This document shows, piece after piece, positions 62,546 through 64,000 of a DNA stretch of 64,000 nt. The notes under the pieces were generated by a model that worked only from the letters and a program-made list of their open reading frames with translations, had not been told where the DNA came from and made no database searches. The stretch comes from Zygaena filipendulae (lineage: Eukaryota > Arthropoda > Insecta > Lepidoptera > Zygaenidae), in the NCBI GenBank assembly GCA_907165275.2, contig OU015655.1:9312501-9376500 (forward strand). The letters run 5' to 3'. How positions within the stretch are numbered: position 1 is the first letter of the stretch; each line of letters begins with the position of its first letter. The translations under genes were made by a program, and so were the position numbers.

Positions 62546-62752
62546 AAGTGACAGAAGTTTTCGTTCACCACATTGTGTATGTGACGATGATATGACGTCA
62601 CCATATTCAAACACTCAAAACTGACCACGCTTCAATATGTAGAGATAGAACTTAAAAAAATGAAGCACACTTTTAAATTTTTTAACTGAATTAAAGTCAA
62701 ACTAAACTCAACAATCTCTTCCATAGTTATTGATCATATACATACTTACCTA

Positions 62753-62948
62753 TCCTACTAGTACCTACTAGAAATGTGAAAGTTTGGATTTTTGTTAATC
62801 ACGCGTAAACGGATTCACGGATTTAGATGAAATTTGGCACACAAATAGCCATTTTCTGAATTAATAGAGGATATAATTTGTATCCGGAACTCAGAATTCC
62901 CGAGCGTATCTCGAAATGTACATAGGTGGAATCGCCGGTAACAGCTAG
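62753..62948 (+). repeat. Helitron-like short repeat
   Basis: It starts TCCTACTAGTACC and ends GGTAACAGCTAG followed by T. The GC-rich end has diverged (GGTGGAATCGCC). Confidence 0.68.
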
Positions 62949-64000
62949 TAAAAACATAATTCATAAGCACCTAGAAACACCTATTTAAAAGTTATCGGGA
63001 ATAAATATTCTTTTTGTATATACAGGAGAATTCTTTATAAATAAATGACTTTTATTTGTTACATTAGTCGCTAATTTTTGTATGTGACTTATAATAAATT
63101 TAAATGATACAATTTAATAACTATGCAATAGTAAACAGGACCAGCAACATGAAGGTAATCTACTTGGTCGCCCTTCTCTTTTGCTCCCGTAAAAAGATGT
63201 ATTTTTATCTCCTTCCAACGTGCGTACAGCTTCGCCTCAATACAGTTTCCGAGAACTCTCCAAGCTGCCCAGGTAGATGATATCAACATCACAGTGTTGT
63301 TCACGGTGTAAACGAATGTTTTAATAACTTTTAAATTTAAGTAAAAACTTGTTTTCATACGCGACCAAATAAGGCATTGCGAAATGAGATCTCGATTTTT
63401 TCCACATCGAATCCGTATCAAGTATAATTTTGATTCATATAGATTTAATAGGTATATATGAGAAGAACTGTAAAAATCTCGCAATACCTCAAACGCTAGC
63501 AAAACTCCGAAAACCGGTGTTGTTTATCACAGTAACTATACACAAATAAATAAATATATAAATAAACTATTCGTCCGGAAATGGTCTTAACACGAAACTT
63601 TTTCGCAGTGCTGGCAGGATCTTGTGATCAATCTACAATAATACCGTATTGTATAATAAAACGCGACGCTAAATTTGACACAAATATGAAATAGCAATAG
63701 TACATTGTTATCCTAGGGGTGAAAGTAACTTACTTAGCCCCGAGACGGGGTTTGGCGCCCGAGCGTAGCGAGGGCGCCAATATATCGAGGGACTAAATAA
63801 GTCTTTCTCCCGAGGATAATAAAAAACTTGAGTTTCTGCAGTATCCAGCTGTCAGTTGAAAGCGATTCTCCCTAGGGCTGCAAAGGGTTACTTTCAACCT
63901 GCTTCTCAGGCAACTTCAGACCTACTTTTCGAGTATGAGTAATGAAAAATAATTGCTAGACTTACAGTGCAGGTGGCAGGTACTGCTATCCTAATCGGTA

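Larger units (their letters stand above)
52246..64000. other. Repeat-rich stretch without a recognised gene
   Basis: It holds at least eight Helitron-like units (52.94-53.41, 54.51-54.70, 57.82-58.59, 59.34-59.74, 61.17-61.37, 62.75-62.95 kb), a possible non-LTR fragment (55940-56080), an (AAG)n run near 57157-57175, a dispersed repeat (62376-62545), a CTACG-rich palindrome (about 60788-60832) and a GGCGCCC inverted repeat (about 63753-63779). The other parts are AT-rich and show nothing. Confidence 0.6.

Noticed and set aside
63089..63502. 137-codon minus-strand frame
   Set aside because: Low-complexity AT-rich codons and no recognisable family or splice context; the start is ambiguous. Could be a decayed element, but nothing supports a gene.
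63753..63779. GGCGCCCGAGCGTAGCGAGGGCGCC inverted repeat as a terminator
   Set aside because: Such palindromes occur in insect repeats; there is no gene here that would need a terminator.
1..64000. CRISPR arrays, prophage or bacterial operons
   Set aside because: No regularly spaced direct repeats and no bacterial gene organisation; introns and insect genes show a eukaryotic nuclear source.

Overview
The window is nuclear DNA from a moth or butterfly (Lepidoptera). It is AT-rich, carries multi-exon insect genes with GT-AG introns, and is crowded with lepidopteran-style repeats: short Helitron-like units ending in CTAG, foldback and TIR elements, tRNA-derived SINEs and a copia retrotransposon. 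No bacterial operon, rRNA gene, CRISPR array or complete tRNA gene was seen.

Layout. 1-8.8 kb: the N-terminal half of sunday driver (syd, JIP3/JIP4 family) on the minus strand, eight coding exons, running off the left edge. A small secreted/GPI-type Ly6 (LU-domain) gene lies on the plus strand inside one of its introns. 8.8-12.3 kb: the divergent intergenic region between syd and wurst, with foldback elements, a TIR element and two TATCGATA (DRE) motifs. 12.3-16.3 kb: wurst (DNAJC22 family) on the plus strand, six coding exons, with a hAT element and a CRE-bearing TIR element in its first intron. 16.3-24.3 kb: intergenic, with a PIF/Harbinger relic and another TIR element. 24.3-35.6 kb: the full coding region of the EGF receptor (Egfr) on the minus strand, five coding exons, 1,446 residues, with a 6.3 kb first intron. 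35.6-38 kb: GC-rich 5' flank of Egfr. 38-43.4 kb: a young copia element on the minus strand with identical LTRs, one frame break and an 879-bp tandem duplication. 43.4-50.9 kb: repeats and two GC-rich islands. 51.0-52.2 kb: an intact single-exon ecdysteroid-kinase-like (EcKL/CHK) gene on the plus strand. 52.2-64 kb: no convincing gene, but arrays of Helitron-like units.

The host genes are not an operon and share no single pathway. Egfr is a surface receptor tyrosine kinase, syd a motor/JNK scaffold, wurst a membrane J-domain protein linked to endocytosis in flies, and the EcKL probably phosphorylates ecdysteroids or other small alcohols. The most unusual structure is the copia element. Its tandem duplication, its non-canonical LTR terminus (supported by both the target duplication and the primer-binding site) and an internal copy of its polypurine tract may be mechanistically linked.
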